From contig NC_016835.1 in the NCBI RefSeq assembly GCF_000241955.1, forward strand, positions 186,001 through 250,000: DNA of 64,000 nt, read 5' to 3'. The notes under the pieces are model-generated. The model searched no databases. It was not told the origin of the DNA and was given only the letters and a program-made list of their open reading frames with translations. The position numbers and the translations under genes are program-made. Positions within the stretch are counted from its first letter, which is position 1. Every line of letters begins with the position of its first letter. Positions 1 through 8,678 of this stretch are shown piece after piece. The stretch comes from Rahnella aquatilis CIP 78.65 = ATCC 33071. GTDB lineage: Bacteria; Pseudomonadota; Gammaproteobacteria; Enterobacterales; Enterobacteriaceae.

Positions 1-214
1 CGACGTCATCGGTAAACGACGTAAGCGGCTCCTGCACCAGGGTCACTTTATAGCCGTCATGTGTCAGGATATCGTACACCGGGCGCCAGCCTGAACCGCC
101 GACAAACGCGCCGTGAACCAGCACAATATTTTTCACCGGTGCGGCGGTGGCTGCCTGTGAACCGAACGCCGCTGTGGCGGCAAATAACAATGTTGAAACT
201 AAACGTAAACGCAT
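1..214 (-). CDS. Secreted alpha/beta hydrolase, N-terminal part
   Basis: The gene runs off the left edge; only the first 71 codons are present. The protein starts MRLRLVSTLLFAATAAFGSQ, a typical Sec signal peptide with likely cleavage after an AxA near residue 25. It continues with a beta strand and the motif LVHGAFVGGSGW, which in the alpha/beta-hydrolase fold is the HG oxyanion-hole turn. The fold call is therefore well supported. The catalytic serine and histidine lie outside the window, so the substrate cannot be judged. A periplasmic or secreted esterase-like enzyme is the likely role. The start is the ATG at 214. Confidence 0.75.
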   Translation of the reverse strand, partial: MRLRLVSTLLFAATAAFGSQAATAAPVKNIVLVHGAFVGGSGWRPVYDILTHDGYKVTLVQEPLTSFTDDV

Positions 215-1003
215 GGCACGACCTCTTTTACTGTGATCAGAAATGAAACTCAGTGTGTGATGCCACTTTGAGCGCGGTGCTCTGACAGGGGAGTGACGTG
301 CGGATGACAAAAACGTCATAAAGCCGCGGAACCCGCAGGGCGCTGTGAAAACGCTTCCCCGGCGTTATTTGCGGTTATTTTAAGCATGGCGAGAATTTTC
401 CATTTTATATATTTTGTAAAGACGCCACAGTTTCATTACGCGCAACGGATCGGCTGAAAAAACGGCGATGAATATGTCGTCGTCTTAAAAGAATGGTCTA
501 TATTTATTCTGTAGCCTGCGTTTTAGCGTGGGTTTCGAAAGACGAAACGGAATTAGCCAACTGAAAGTATTCTCTGGTAAATACGTGTCAGGTGTCTTTT
601 TTGTTTTTGATAAATATGTTTATTATCAACGAATTGTATATTGTGTAATCGTTACCACCGGGACGCAGATAAATACCAGGCAAGGGTGGGATGAATTTTC
701 GAATGAAAGCGAATTTTTATTTCAGGTGGGGGTAAAAACAGTAACAGACGAGTAAACCCCCATATTTTGCACGGAGATGGAATTTGAAAATGAGGTCAGA
801 TGTACACTGCGTGCGGTATTTTGTTAAAAAGTTATATTTGTAAAGTTGCGTATGTACTAACAGGAAGAAAAAATCTATAGTGAGGCCCTTCACGGCTCTC
901 AATCAGATTGGTCGATTTATGTCTACTTCTTATGTCCAAAATTGAGAGATGCGTCGTCTTTTTTTGACTCAACCTTTTAACGTAAAACAAAAGAACTCAT
1001 AAA
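215..1003. other. Long AT-rich intergenic region upstream of pqqU
   Basis: This is 789 bases with no gene I can support. The right two thirds are AT-rich compared with the flanking genes. Short open frames on both strands (528-755 and 717-902) lack good ribosome binding sites and recognisable sequence, so I do not call them. An imperfect inverted repeat at 608-628 (TGATAA ... TTATCA) resembles a weak Fur-type site, about 380 bases ahead of pqqU. Such a long region suggests a regulated promoter for the receptor gene, but no operator is convincing. Confidence 0.5.
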
Positions 1004-3157
1004 GTGAACGCCAAAACCTCTGCTTTTATCATCACGTTTCTGTCATTTTTGAACCCGGTATCAGTCAGTTACGCCCAGTCAGCCACCGCGACGCCGAAAG
1101 GTGAGACGGATGACGCATCCGATGCTTCGACGATGATGGTCATCAAACAGGCAGGCACCGGTGAGTTGTCTGAACTCGACACCCCGGCGGCAGTCAGCGT
1201 GATTGATGGCGAAGATTTCAGAAACAGCAAAGCGCAGGTCAATCTGTCTGAAAGCCTGGGCAGCGTCCCCGGTTTACAGGTTCAGAACCGCCAGAACTAT
1301 GCACAGGATCTGCAACTTTCCGTTCGCGGATTCGGCAGCCGTTCTATGTATGGCGTGCGCGGCGTGCGTATTTACGTTGATGGTATCCCGGCCACCATGC
1401 CGGACGGGCAGGGGCAGACCTCCAATATCGATCTCAACTCGGTAGAGCGTGTTGAAGTGTTGCGCGGGCCGTTCTCGGCGCTGTACGGCAACGCCTCCGG
1501 CGGTGTGGTAAACGTCGATACCCAAACCGGTTCACAGCCTGCCAGCCTGGAAGCCGGCACTTATTTTGGCAGCTACGGTTCGTTTCGTAACAGCGTCAAA
1601 GCCAGCGGCGCAACCGGCGACGGCACCCATGCCGGTGATGTGAATTACCTGATTTCCGGTTCCCGTTTCACCACTGATGGTTACCGTGACCACAGCGGTA
1701 CGCAGAAAAATCTCGGCAACGGCAAACTGGGCGTGCGCATTGATGATGCCAGCACCCTGACACTGATGTTTAACAGCGTGTCCGTGGATGCCAACGATCC
1801 GGGCGGCCTGACAGAATCTGAATGGCACGATGACCCGAAGCAGGCCAGACGCGCCGATCAGTACAACGCACGTAAAAGTCTTGATCAGACGCAGGTCGGC
1901 CTGCGTTATCAGCGTCAGATGGGCGAAAACGATGAGTTTAGCCTGATGACTTATCACGGCGAGCGTCACACCACGCAATATCAGACTATCCCGGCTACGT
2001 CGCAGAAAAATCCGCTGAACGCGGGCGGGGTGATTGTTCTGGAACGTAAATACTCCGGCGTAGACACCCGCTGGAAACATGACGATCAGATAGGTTCCGT
2101 GCCGTTCTCGGTTACCGGCGGTCTGGATTATGAAACCATGACCGAACGTCGTTTCGGCTATGAGAACTTCAACAGTGAAGGCGATCTGGGTGTGAAAGGC
2201 GACGAACGCCGTAATGAAAAAAACGTGATGTGGAACCTCGATCCCTATCTGCAAACCACGTGGAACCTGACATCGCGCTGGACACTCGATGCCGGTGCGC
2301 GCTACAGCACCGTGAGTTTCGACTCGCAGGATTATTACATTACCGGCAGCAACCCTGATGACAGCGGTTCGCGCCGTTATCATAAACTGCTGCCGATGGC
2401 GTCCCTGAACTATGCCGTGACGCCTGCACTGAACACCTATATTTCTGCCGGTCGTGGTTTTGAAACGCCGACCATTAATGAACTGTCTTACCGCACCGAC
2501 GGTAAATCGGGCCTGAATCTGGGGCTGGAACCTTCCACCAGTACCACCGTGGAGCTGGGCAGCAAATGGCGCGTGGGCAACGGCTTGGTGACCGCCGCCG
2601 TCTTCCAGACCGATACTGATGACGAGCTGATTGTGGCACAAAGTACCGGCGGTCGGTCGAGCTACACCAACGCCGGTAAGACACGCCGTCGGGGTCTGGA
2701 ACTGTCATTAGATCAGCAGATTGAAGAAAACTGGCGCGTAAAAATGGCCTGGACGCTGCTCGATGCGACCTTCCGCAATGAGACCTGTGGCGCGGGTGAT
2801 TGCACACCCGCAGGCAACCGTCTGCCGGGTATTGCGCGCAACATGGGCTACGCTTCTCTGGAGTGGGCGCCGGTTGAGGGATGGCACGCGGGTGCCGATA
2901 TCCGCTACATGAGCGACATTGAAGTCAACGACGAAAACAGTGAACAGGCACCGGCATATACCGTCGCCAGCGTGAATGCGGGTTACCGCTTCAACTGGAA
3001 CAACGTGACGCTCGACTTGTTTACCCGTGTCGACAATTTGTTCGACAGAAATTATGTCGGGTCTGTGATTGTCAATGAAGGCAACGGCCGTTATTTCGAA
3101 CCGGCACCTGGCAGAAACTACGGTGGCGGAGCTACGCTTTCTTATAGTTTCGAATAA
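1004..3157 (+). CDS. pqqU: TonB-dependent outer-membrane PQQ transporter PqqU (YncD)
   Basis: This 717-residue protein closely matches enterobacterial YncD along its length, by recall. YncD has been renamed PqqU because it takes up the cofactor pyrroloquinoline quinone across the outer membrane with TonB energy. A signal peptide ends around residue 24 (VSYAQ). A TonB-box-like stretch TMMVIKQA follows at about residues 43-50. Then come the plug domain (VSVIDGEDF, VPGLQVQNRQNYAQDLQLSV, VEVLRGPFSALYGNASGG) and a beta barrel ending in SYSFE with a C-terminal aromatic residue. Translation starts at GTG 1004 without a strong Shine-Dalgarno. The next gene on the same strand is the PQQ enzyme gcd, which fits PQQ scavenging directly. 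No pqqABCDE biosynthesis genes are in the window. Confidence 0.9.
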   Translation: MNAKTSAFIITFLSFLNPVSVSYAQSATATPKGETDDASDASTMMVIKQAGTGELSELDTPAAVSVIDGEDFRNSKAQVNLSESLGSVPGLQVQNRQNYAQDLQLSVRGFGSRSMYGVRGVRIYVDGIPATMPDGQGQTSNIDLNSVERVEVLRGPFSALYGNASGGVVNVDTQTGSQPASLEAGTYFGSYGSFRNSVKASGATGDGTHAGDVNYLISGSRFTTDGYRDHSGTQKNLGNGKLGVRIDDASTLTLMFNSVSVDANDPGGLTESEWHDDPKQARRADQYNARKSLDQTQVGLRYQRQMGENDEFSLMTYHGERHTTQYQTIPATSQKNPLNAGGVIVLERKYSGVDTRWKHDDQIGSVPFSVTGGLDYETMTERRFGYENFNSEGDLGVKGDERRNEKNVMWNLDPYLQTTWNLTSRWTLDAGARYSTVSFDSQDYYITGSNPDDSGSRRYHKLLPMASLNYAVTPALNTYISAGRGFETPTINELSYRTDGKSGLNLGLEPSTSTTVELGSKWRVGNGLVTAAVFQTDTDDELIVAQSTGGRSSYTNAGKTRRRGLELSLDQQIEENWRVKMAWTLLDATFRNETCGAGDCTPAGNRLPGIARNMGYASLEWAPVEGWHAGADIRYMSDIEVNDENSEQAPAYTVASVNAGYRFNWNNVTLDLFTRVDNLFDRNYVGSVIVNEGNGRYFEPAPGRNYGGGATLSYSFE

Positions 3158-3323
3158 TTTTCAGTCAGTAACCACAACGAACCACGCGGTGCTGCCCGTT
3201 ACCTGCACTTTTTGAAGCAGGGCAGCACATGCAAGGAATGACACCCGGTGAAAACCGGATGTTCTTGAAGATTCAGGCTATCCCTGAATCGACGATTATA
3301 AAAAATCAGTAAGGTCATCAACT
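3158..3323 (+). promoter_or_regulatory. Structured leader between pqqU and gcd (three hairpins)
   Basis: The 166-base gap can fold into three consecutive hairpins. The first has a perfect 9-bp stem, GTGCTGCCC at 3189-3197 with GGGCAGCAC at 3220-3228. The second is CCGGT/ACCGG closed by a GAAA tetraloop at 3245-3258. The third has a perfect 8-bp stem, GATTCAGG with CCTGAATC, at 3270-3290. None is followed by a T-run, so they are not intrinsic terminators of pqqU. They would lie in the 5' leader of gcd or in the intercistronic RNA. A control function is inference. Confidence 0.45.
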
Positions 3324-5723
3324 ATGGAAACGAAAGCCTCGTTATCACGCATTGTCGTCATAATTACCGCTTTGTTCGCCGCGTTAAGCGGGATTTACCT
3401 TCTTGCCGGTGGTATCTGGCTGGCAAAATTAGGAGGTTCTCTTTATTACATCATTGCCGGTGTTATTTCGCTGGTTACTGCGTGGCTGCTTTACCGTCGC
3501 CGCTCTTCTGCATTATTGCTCTATGCCATCTTCCTGTTCGGCACCACTGTCTGGGCTGTATGGGAAGTGGGCACAGACTTCTGGGCACTGACGCCGCGTC
3601 TGGACGTCACCTTCTTCCTGGGTCTGTGGATCCTGCTGCCCGTGGTTTATAACCAGATGCTGGCGAAAAACGCCTTTGCACGCGGCGCGCTGGCAGTTTC
3701 TCTGCTGTTCACCGTGATCGTGCTGGGCTACGCCATCTTTAACGACCCGCAGGTGATTAACGGCACCATCAAAGCGGCGGATTCTGCTCCGGCAAAATCT
3801 GAGTCCGGCATCCCTGATGGCGACTGGCCGGCGTATGGACGTACTCAGGGCGGTACCCGTTACTCGCCACTGAACCAGATCAACGATAAAAACGTCAGTA
3901 AGCTCGACGTGGCCTGGACTTTCCGCACCGGTGACCTGAAGACCCCGAACGATCCGGGCGAAATCACTGACGAAGTCACGCCAATCAAAATCGGCGACAT
4001 GCTTTATCTGTGTACGCCGCACCAGAAGCTGTTTGCTCTGGATGCCGCAACCGGTAAAGAGAAGTGGAAGTTCGATCCTGAGCTGAAACCCAACCCAACC
4101 TTCCAGCACGTGACCTGTCGTGGTGTGTCTTATCATGAGACCACACCAGCCGCAGAAGGCAACGCCACCAACGGCGCGGCGCCTGCTGTCTGTTCCCGTC
4201 GTATCATTCTGCCTGTCAACGATGGCCGTCTGTTTGCGCTGGACGCTGAAACCGGCGCACGTTGCCCGGCATTTGGCAACAACGGTGAGCTGAACCTGCA
4301 AGGCAACATGCCTTATGCAACCCCAGGCCACTACGAGCCAACTTCACCACCTATCATCACCAAATCTGTGATCATCGTGGCGGGTGCGGTTACCGATAAC
4401 TACTCAAACCGCGAACCTTCCGGCGTGATCCGTGGTTTTGATGTTGAGACCGGTAAACTGCTGTGGGCCTTCGATCCGGGTGCGGCTGAGCCGAACAAAA
4501 TCCCTGAGGATGGTCAGCATTTCACGCCGAACTCCCCGAACTCATGGGCACCTGCGGCTTATGATGACAAACTGGATCTGGTTTACCTGCCAATCGGCGT
4601 GGCAACCCCTGATATCTGGGGCGGCAACCGTACTCCGGAAATGGAACGTTTCGCGAGCGGCCTGCTGGCGCTGAATGCGACCACCGGTAAACTGGCCTGG
4701 TTCTATCAGACTGTGCATCACGACCTGTGGGATATGGACGTGCCAGCGCAGCCAACGCTGGCTGATATCACTGACAAGAGCGGCAACAAAGTTCCGGCGA
4801 TTTATGTACCGACCAAAACCGGTAACATCTTCGTGCTGGATCGCCGTGACGGTAAGCTGATTGTTGATGCGCCTGAGAAACCTGTTCCGCAAGGCGCGGC
4901 GAAAGGCGACCATGTGTCTCCGACCCAGCCATTCTCCAAACTGACTTTCCGTCCTGAAGCCAAACTGACCGGTAAAGACATGTGGGGCGCTACGATCTAC
5001 GACCAACTGATGTGTCGTGTGATCTTCCACAAACTGCGTTATGAAGGCACCTTCACGCCGCCATCCGAGCAGGGCACTCTGGTGTTCCCGGGCAACCTCG
5101 GTATGTTCGAATGGGGCGGTATTTCTGTGGATACAGACCGTCAGGTGGCTATCGCGAACCCGATTGCGCTGCCATTCGTGTCTAAACTGATCCCACGCGG
5201 TCCGGGCAACCCTATCGAGCCAGATGCGAACGATAAAGGCGGTTCCGGTACCGAGACGGGTATTCAGCCGCAGTACGGCGTGCCATTTGGCGTGACGCTG
5301 AATCCGTTCCTGTCTCCGCTGGGCTTCCCATGTAAACAGCCTGCATGGGGTTACATTTCCGGTGTTGACCTGAAAACCAACGATATCGTGTGGAAAAAAC
5401 GGATCGGTACCGTGCGCGACAGCTCACCATTACCGCTGCCGTTCAAAATGGGTATGCCCATGCTGGGCGCACCGGTTTCTACCGCCGGTAACGTGTTCTT
5501 CATCGCGGCAACCGCAGATAACTACCTGCGCGCGTTCAACATGAGCAACGGTGACAAACTGTGGGAAGCACGTCTGCCAGCAGGCGGCCAGGCAACCCCA
5601 ATGACTTACTCCGTCAATGGCAAACAGTACGTTGTTATCGCAGCAGGCGGTCACGGTTCGTTCGGCACCAAACTGGGCGATTACATCATCGCTTACGCAC
5701 TGCCAGACGCTGATGCTAAATAA
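3324..5723 (+). CDS. gcd: Membrane-bound PQQ-dependent glucose dehydrogenase
   Basis: At 799 residues this matches the length of E. coli Gcd (796). It oxidises periplasmic aldoses such as glucose to gluconolactone and passes electrons to ubiquinone. About residues 1-140 hold five hydrophobic membrane segments. From about residue 168 (DWPAYGRTQGGTRYSPLNQI) a quinoprotein beta-propeller begins, with typical W-motif blocks such as LFALDAATGKEKWKFD, WGGISVDT and YVVIAAGGHGSFGTKLGDYI. In many plant-associated enterobacteria this enzyme acidifies the medium and dissolves phosphate. It follows pqqU on the same strand. The start ATG at 3324 has AAGG just upstream. A rho-independent terminator follows the stop codon. 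Confidence 0.96.
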   Translation: METKASLSRIVVIITALFAALSGIYLLAGGIWLAKLGGSLYYIIAGVISLVTAWLLYRRRSSALLLYAIFLFGTTVWAVWEVGTDFWALTPRLDVTFFLGLWILLPVVYNQMLAKNAFARGALAVSLLFTVIVLGYAIFNDPQVINGTIKAADSAPAKSESGIPDGDWPAYGRTQGGTRYSPLNQINDKNVSKLDVAWTFRTGDLKTPNDPGEITDEVTPIKIGDMLYLCTPHQKLFALDAATGKEKWKFDPELKPNPTFQHVTCRGVSYHETTPAAEGNATNGAAPAVCSRRIILPVNDGRLFALDAETGARCPAFGNNGELNLQGNMPYATPGHYEPTSPPIITKSVIIVAGAVTDNYSNREPSGVIRGFDVETGKLLWAFDPGAAEPNKIPEDGQHFTPNSPNSWAPAAYDDKLDLVYLPIGVATPDIWGGNRTPEMERFASGLLALNATTGKLAWFYQTVHHDLWDMDVPAQPTLADITDKSGNKVPAIYVPTKTGNIFVLDRRDGKLIVDAPEKPVPQGAAKGDHVSPTQPFSKLTFRPEAKLTGKDMWGATIYDQLMCRVIFHKLRYEGTFTPPSEQGTLVFPGNLGMFEWGGISVDTDRQVAIANPIALPFVSKLIPRGPGNPIEPDANDKGGSGTETGIQPQYGVPFGVTLNPFLSPLGFPCKQPAWGYISGVDLKTNDIVWKKRIGTVRDSSPLPLPFKMGMPMLGAPVSTAGNVFFIAATADNYLRAFNMSNGDKLWEARLPAGGQATPMTYSVNGKQYVVIAAGGHGSFGTKLGDYIIAYALPDADAK

Positions 5724-5754
5724 TTAGCGGTGTTATAAGTTCTGAAATCTGAAA

Positions 5755-5776
5755 GGCCGCGAAAGCGGCCTTTTTT
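5755..5776 (+). terminator. Rho-independent terminator of gcd
   Basis: GGCCGC and GCGGCC pair around a GAAA loop, followed directly by six Ts, 31 bases after the gcd stop codon. Confidence 0.9.
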
Positions 5777-5804
5777 ATAACTGCTGCGCGGGTAACATTA
5801 TCTG

Positions 5805-6155
5805 TCACTTGCTGATGTTCATTAGGTTTTCCTCAGGCACCCAACCTGATTCTCCAGATTTGTTGCATGCCCAGAACCAGCCGTTGAGCTTTTTCTCCAG
5901 CGTGAGGACTTCCCCCGGAGCAACCGATAATTCATATGCCGTATAATTCTCAGTGCAAATTCCCCGGTCCGGAGCACTAAGGGTAAATATTTGCTGGGGC
6001 GCCCATCCTGCATTGCCTGAACTCTGACGGATCCATATCCAGCCGCGCCATTCCAAATCACAATGACTGATCATGACGATTTCGTTTTCTCTCAATGTAA
6101 TAGGATTAGGGTAAGAAGAACGATGCTCCTTAATGACCTTTGCAAGGCTGTTCAA
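5805..6155 (-). CDS. Small double SH3-domain protein
   Basis: The 116-residue protein shows two bacterial SH3-like halves. The first includes ITLRENEIVMI and WIWIRQSSGNAGWAPQQIF. The second includes LSVAPGEVLTLEKKLNGWFW and GESGWVPEENL. This W-W...GW(A/V)P pattern is typical of small SH3 proteins whose exact ligand is unknown. There is no signal peptide, so it is probably cytoplasmic. The TTG start at 6155 is chosen because a perfect GGAGG sits seven bases upstream (6163-6167). It lies just downstream of, and on the same strand as, the acetyltransferase gene, with 41 bases between, so the two may be co-transcribed. Confidence 0.75.
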   Translation of the reverse strand: MNSLAKVIKEHRSSYPNPITLRENEIVMISHCDLEWRGWIWIRQSSGNAGWAPQQIFTLSAPDRGICTENYTAYELSVAPGEVLTLEKKLNGWFWACNKSGESGWVPEENLMNISK

Positions 6156-6196
6156 GAAAAGACCTCCACAGACTCATAAATTTTGGGGCAGAGGAG

Positions 6197-6655
6197 CTAC
6201 AACGTGCGCAACCACCGTGCGGGATTTCCGGCGTAAATGCCTTTTATCGTGATGTCTTTCGTCACTACGCTTCCCGCACCAATCACTGTGCCATCGCAGA
6301 TTGTGACGCCCAGAATGGTCGCACCGCTGCCAATGGAAACATCGTTACCCACGTGAATTCTGGCCCATGAATTTCGTTCCGCATCAGGCCTGCCGGTTTT
6401 AAACATATCATTAGCAAACATCACACCGTGGCCGATAAAGCAGTTTTCCCCGACAGTGACATATTCACAAATAAAGGTATGCGACTGGATTTTTGTCCCC
6501 CGTCCGATGCTGGTGTTGGCCTGAATTTCCACAAAGGGCCCGACAAAAACGTCGTCATGCAAAGTGCAGTCATACACATTAGCGGGTTCGTAAATCACCA
6601 CATTCTGGCCTGCTTTCACATTACGGATTTGCACGTTGCGTGAGGCGTGATGCAT
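6197..6655 (-). CDS. Left-handed beta-helix sugar N-acetyltransferase (WbpD/WlbB-like)
   Basis: The 152-residue protein is built of hexapeptide repeats (for example VFVGPFVEIQ, IGRGTKIQSHTFICEYVTVG, VIGAGSVVTKDI), which form a left-handed beta-helix. Near residue 75 it carries CFIGHGVMFANDMF, with a His in the position of the usual catalytic base of this acyltransferase family, and it ends GIYAGNPARWLRTL. The pattern is most like acetyl-CoA-dependent amino-sugar N-acetyltransferases of the WbpD/WlbB type. Those act on UDP-3-amino sugars for surface polysaccharides, but no such pathway genes surround it. The substrate is therefore unassigned. An AGGAG lies nine bases before the ATG. Confidence 0.8.
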   Translation of the reverse strand: MHHASRNVQIRNVKAGQNVVIYEPANVYDCTLHDDVFVGPFVEIQANTSIGRGTKIQSHTFICEYVTVGENCFIGHGVMFANDMFKTGRPDAERNSWARIHVGNDVSIGSGATILGVTICDGTVIGAGSVVTKDITIKGIYAGNPARWLRTL

Positions 6656-6869
6656 TTTATTTCTCCTGTCTGAAGTTACCCGAACAATTTCGATGAATAT
6701 TGCGGGTGATATACCGATGAGTCTTTAGTTTTATGATATGGGGAAGTATTGTTCATCATAAAATAGCAAGGAAAACGCGTTATGACAGATAGGGACACTG
6801 GCCGCAGGATGAATAGCGGAGTGTTTTGCTGTTAACAATCAAATTATTTGAATAAAAAAGGGCCCGGTA

Positions 6870-7232
6870 ATGGAAATTAAAACAGTCTGCGATGCCGTTT
6901 CAGAAAGCGCCTGCGGACTATCAATAGGCGCCGTTTGGCAACATATCAGTGTCGAATGCGCGCATATTCCTGACAACGATGCCTTTCGGGTTGAGGTGTT
7001 TTTTACCTTGCTGGAAAGATTGATGAATGAAGGGAAAATCAGACTGGCCTCAGGCGGCGAGTATCTCGGCGGAACACACGGCCAGCAATTACAACAGTTA
7101 AAAGACGCGTGGCCCCGGGGGAATTCAGAGGATGAATTTGACGATCTCGACGATACCGGTTACTGGTTTTTAGCCCGATCACCGGCAGGCATTGTCTGGA
7201 TCATGCCCGATGGCAGGGAAATCTGGACATAG
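6870..7232 (+). CDS. DUF596-type protein
   Basis: This is a 120-residue acidic soluble protein with no signal peptide or membrane segment. The middle (VFFTLLERLMNEGKIRLASG) and the end (GYWFLARSPAGIVWIMPDG) match my memory of the DUF596 family, which ends in a W-F-x-x-x-P-x-G-I-V-W pattern. Function is unknown; some relatives sit in toxin/immunity neighbourhoods, but no toxin gene adjoins this one. The stop is seven bases from the convergent lipoprotein gene. The family call is from recall only. Confidence 0.6.
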   Translation: MEIKTVCDAVSESACGLSIGAVWQHISVECAHIPDNDAFRVEVFFTLLERLMNEGKIRLASGGEYLGGTHGQQLQQLKDAWPRGNSEDEFDDLDDTGYWFLARSPAGIVWIMPDGREIWT

Positions 7233-7238
7233 GTTTCG

Positions 7239-7883
7239 CTATTTCTTGCAGCCTGTCACTTGCGGATAATTGCGGCAAACCAGACTGAGTTTATGTTTCG
7301 GTTCAAAACCTTTATCCAGCATGCATTGCTGAACTTTCGCGGCCTTAAGAATGGTAGGAACGAAAGGAACCGAGCCTAACGGTTTCGGATACCCGCAGTC
7401 ATACATCACCTGTAACGCGAGCTTATCGTTCTCAACAGCGTGCGAAAAATGCAGTGAGGCGCCCGTTTTACGCCAGCTGATAAGCTGCGATTCATCCCGG
7501 CCTGAATCCGGTTTGATCGGGTGAAAACCCTCATCGGCTACAAAAGGTAGCGCTTCAAGCTGCCGCTGGCTGAGCGGATGTCCCTGCTGTTTCTCGATGC
7601 AGGCAGGGGTGTTTTTGTGGACATCACAGATATGAAAATCATGTTTATAGGTAAACCCTTTTCCTTCCATGCACTGGTAATACAGTACCGTTTCATTAGC
7701 GGTAAAATCAGGTTCCGGTCCCGGCAGCGGAACGCCACATTGTCCCATCGCAACACGCGCGTCATCTATGGTGCTGTCAGGGCGCTGCCACTGGGTTAAA
7801 TCAGGTGGAGGCGGACAGCCGGTGAGCAGAAAAACCGAGGCGATCAGAGCAGATAACGAAACCAGAGAAGTGGTACGGGGCAT
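7239..7883 (-). CDS. Cys-rich lipoprotein with an internal duplication
   Basis: The 214-residue protein starts with a signal peptide ending in the lipobox LLTGC (Cys23), so it is lipid-anchored. The body contains two copies of one module. The first (about residues 41-95) reads CG-x-P, then YYQCMEGKGF, KHDFHICD and PAC. The second (about 152-212) reads CGYPKP, then QQCMLDKGF, KHKLSLVC and TGC. Four cysteines sit at corresponding places in each, suggesting two disulfide-linked repeats in the periplasm. I do not recognise a function. AAGGA lies five bases before the ATG. Confidence 0.75.
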   Translation of the reverse strand: MPRTTSLVSLSALIASVFLLTGCPPPPDLTQWQRPDSTIDDARVAMGQCGVPLPGPEPDFTANETVLYYQCMEGKGFTYKHDFHICDVHKNTPACIEKQQGHPLSQRQLEALPFVADEGFHPIKPDSGRDESQLISWRKTGASLHFSHAVENDKLALQVMYDCGYPKPLGSVPFVPTILKAAKVQQCMLDKGFEPKHKLSLVCRNYPQVTGCKK

Positions 7884-8020
7884 AAAAATCCTTTTTAATA
7901 ATAATGATATAGAATTCTTTAACTCCCTTTATGCGGCGGGAGTAGCAGAAGAAGGATAACTTTAGCTCAGTTTCAGGAAACAGACGCGTTTATATATATC
8001 CTGAAGTAAGGAGAAGACCG

Positions 8021-8401
8021 ATGACCGTTGTTTTGGATGAAATAAAGGCACTGGAATGCAGTCTCCATGGTGTCCGGCGGAAAGATAAATTATGGCTGGA
8101 AAAGGTCTTGCATGCGGATTTCAGGGAAATCACGCGTTCGGGGGTGATGGTTGACCGGCAACAAACAGTGGCGGCGCTGACTGCTGAAACACAGGATTTA
8201 AGGCTCGAAGCAGAGGGTTTTCAGCTACAGACGCTTAATGAAAGTTGTGTGATCCTGACGTATAAAACCTTTCTGAACAGGGGCAACGAAAACCGCCGTT
8301 ACACGCTGCGCGCATCTTGCTGGACGAATGCCGGAGGAACTGGCTGGCAGATGATTTTTCATCAGGGCACGCCAGCGGCTGAAACGCTGACGTGCGGATA
8401 A
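8021..8401 (+). CDS. NTF2-like DUF4440 protein
   Basis: This is a 126-residue cytoplasmic protein. Its pattern matches the DUF4440/SnoaL-like cone fold: an N-terminal helix (VLDEIKALECSLHG), then LEKVLHADFREITRSGVMVDRQQTVAAL, then a beta sheet ending GTGWQMIFHQGTPA. Members are often small enzymes or ligand binders of unknown substrate. AAGGAG precedes the ATG at a normal distance. It converges with the DUF1272 gene, leaving six bases between the stops. Confidence 0.75.
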   Translation: MTVVLDEIKALECSLHGVRRKDKLWLEKVLHADFREITRSGVMVDRQQTVAALTAETQDLRLEAEGFQLQTLNESCVILTYKTFLNRGNENRRYTLRASCWTNAGGTGWQMIFHQGTPAAETLTCG

Positions 8402-8407
8402 CGTTCA

Positions 8408-8647
8408 CTAAGAAGCACAACCCTCTGGCTTAAAGACCCGCGCAGTTGAGGCCGGATTATTTGCCAGCTTATTCGCCGGTCTGCGCGGACGGGCGACAAG
8501 TTCTCCGCCGCAGTTGGGGCATATTCCCTTCAGCGTGTTTTCGGCACAAGGAACGCAGAAGGTGCATTCAAACGAACAAATCCTCGCATCGGCGGCAGGC
8601 GGCAGATCGGTGTTGCAGCACTCACAGTTGGGTCTCAGTTCCAGCAT
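8408..8647 (-). CDS. DUF1272 zinc-ribbon protein
   Basis: The 79-residue protein begins MLELRPNCECCNTDLPP and has many paired cysteines: CECC, CSFEC, CVPC and CPNCGG. This is the signature of the DUF1272 family, which probably binds two zinc ions in a RING/ribbon-like fold. No function is established. It lies upstream of the MFS gene's 3' end on the same strand, with 31 bases between, so it is probably co-transcribed with that transporter. Confidence 0.85.
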   Translation of the reverse strand: MLELRPNCECCNTDLPPAADARICSFECTFCVPCAENTLKGICPNCGGELVARPRRPANKLANNPASTARVFKPEGCAS

Positions 8648-8678
8648 AGAATTTATCCTTCCTCAGCACGTTTATGTT

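Noticed and set aside
608..628. Fur-like inverted repeat ahead of pqqU
   Set aside because: Only about 14 of 19 consensus positions match and it is 380 bases from the gene.
528..755. 75-codon frame upstream of pqqU
   Set aside because: No ribosome binding site and no recognisable sequence in AT-rich DNA.
1532..2641. 369-codon open frame opposite pqqU
   Set aside because: It lies wholly antisense to a clear, conserved gene and has unnatural composition.
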